A stretch of DNA of 64,000 nucleotides from Leptodactylus fallax (lineage: Eukaryota; Chordata; Amphibia; Anura; Leptodactylidae), in the NCBI GenBank assembly GCA_947044405.1, contig CAMRHE010000650.1, positions 620,001 through 684,000 of the forward strand, in the 5' to 3' direction. The notes beneath the pieces were generated by a model. It did no database searches, was not told where the DNA came from, and worked only from the letters and a program-made list of their open reading frames with translations. The position numbers and the translations under genes are program-made. Positions within the stretch are counted from its first letter, which is position 1; every line of letters begins with the position of its first letter. Shown here in pieces: positions 63,307 to 64,000 of the stretch.

Positions 63307-64000
63307 ATGTCGTGGGTGAAGGCTGCTACAACACTAAAGGATGACACCGGAGCCATGGATGAGTTGGTCAAACAACTAGTGCAGTCTAATGTGCCGCAGC
63401 AGGAGACAAACCACTTACTAGCAGAACAAATGGCAGCACTTAGAGAAGTGGTGAGTGCACAGCGAGTAGTGCCAGTAACTGCTCCTCCTTCTGTGCCTGA
63501 TGTCCGGAAGAAAGTTTGTGCCTCACTACAGAAAATGAGTTCTGAGGATGATGTAGAGGTCTACCTATTTTTGAACGAACTACTGACAGAGAGAAGTTAC
63601 CCTTGGATCAGTGGGCTGAGGTACTGGCTCCATACCTAACAGGTGAGCCACAGAAAGCCTACTGTGAGCTCACTGTCCAGGATTCCAAGGACTATAGAAA
63701 ATTAAAAGCTGAGATACTAGCTCGCCTGGGGGTCAGCGTGGTAGTCCAGGCCCAGCAGGTACAACAGTGGGTTTTTCGCCAGGACAAGCCCCCACAGTCC
63801 CAAATGTACGACCTTTTCCACCTGATCTGCAAGTGGTTACAGCCAGAGGCTCTTACACCAGAGCAGATGGTGGAAAGACTAGCCACGGACCGGTATGTGC
63901 GTGCGCTCCCTGTTCCGCTGCAGCGCTGGGTTATCCAGGAAACCCACAAAACGCAGACAACTTGGTCGACCTGGTGGACAGATATTCTACAGTGGAGAAT
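63307..64000 (+). pseudogene. Gypsy-type (Gmr1-like) retrotransposon gag, runs off the window
   Basis: The first frame is 63307-63639 (QLVQSNVPQQETNHLLAEQM, ending DDVEVYLFLNELLTERSY). A 1-2 nt shift near 63590 leads to a second frame to the end: LDQWAEVLAPYLTGEPQKAY, YRKLKAEILARLGVSV, FRQDKPPQSQMYDLFHLICK and DRYVRALPVPLQRWVIQ. This is the capsid region of Gmr1-like Gypsy elements, the known source of the SCAN domain of vertebrate zinc-finger proteins. Role: particle assembly. Whether downstream protease, RT and integrase are present cannot be seen. Confidence 0.8.

Overview
The window looks like a gene-poor, transposon-dense stretch of an anuran amphibian genome, probably a neobatrachian frog (inferred from repeat content; the species cannot be fixed). 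The host genes I can support are antigen-receptor V segments, all on the + strand. An Ig heavy-chain-like VH segment has its leader exon at 14473-14515 and its V exon at 14601-14911. Two VH relics lie at about 12780-13080 and 18039-19640. A TCR alpha/delta-type V segment has its leader at 28758-28800 and its V exon at 29218-29518. VH-like and TRAV-like segments interleaved in one orientation fit an amphibian TRA/TRD locus carrying VH-delta genes. Only the TRAV-like segment keeps an open V exon, and its recombination signal is poor. No J, D or C segments were seen.

Layout. 1-1728: repeat, then a Tc1-like transposon. 2078-6754: autonomous-type Helitron with both ends but a broken RepHel gene. 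6990-9880: L1/Tx1-like LINE carrying a hAT element and a short retro-insert, then a CR1-like fragment. 9885-12330: hAT MITE and dispersed repeat. 12340-20065: VH array, split by a foldback element with a 14-bp target duplication and by a Tc1 copy. 20062-25780: MITEs, antisense LINE, TTAA foldback element, Tc1 fragment, L1 3' end, minisatellite. 26008-27785: 5'-truncated LINE. 28758-29540: TRAV-like segment. 30480-35628: dispersed repeats, solo LTR inside a MITE, Tc1 copy. 35877-37970: hAT element stuffed with a 31-bp minisatellite. 38540-48215: DIRS1-like relic, then an Ngaro-type tyrosine-recombinase retrotransposon (gag, RT/RNase H, recombinase, SGNH hydrolase) split by a nearly intact full-length antisense LINE. 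49480-54816: three Tc1 copies, the last a large palindrome. 55430-60560: two copies of another LINE. 61500-62290: degenerate tandem repeat. 63307-64000: start of a Gypsy-type gag running off the window.

Almost every coding stretch is transposon-derived and most are broken. The nested insertions give a relative chronology: V-unit duplication first, then the foldback and Tc1 insertions; Ngaro before the nearly intact LINE; the hAT element after the L1-like LINE. The most unusual items are the foldback element with hammerhead-ribozyme-like cores in both arms, the palindromic Tc1 element, the DNA-binding-only Tc1 fragment next to V-locus sequence, and the Ngaro element with its hydrolase. All identifications rest on reading translations and motifs by eye; no database search was run.
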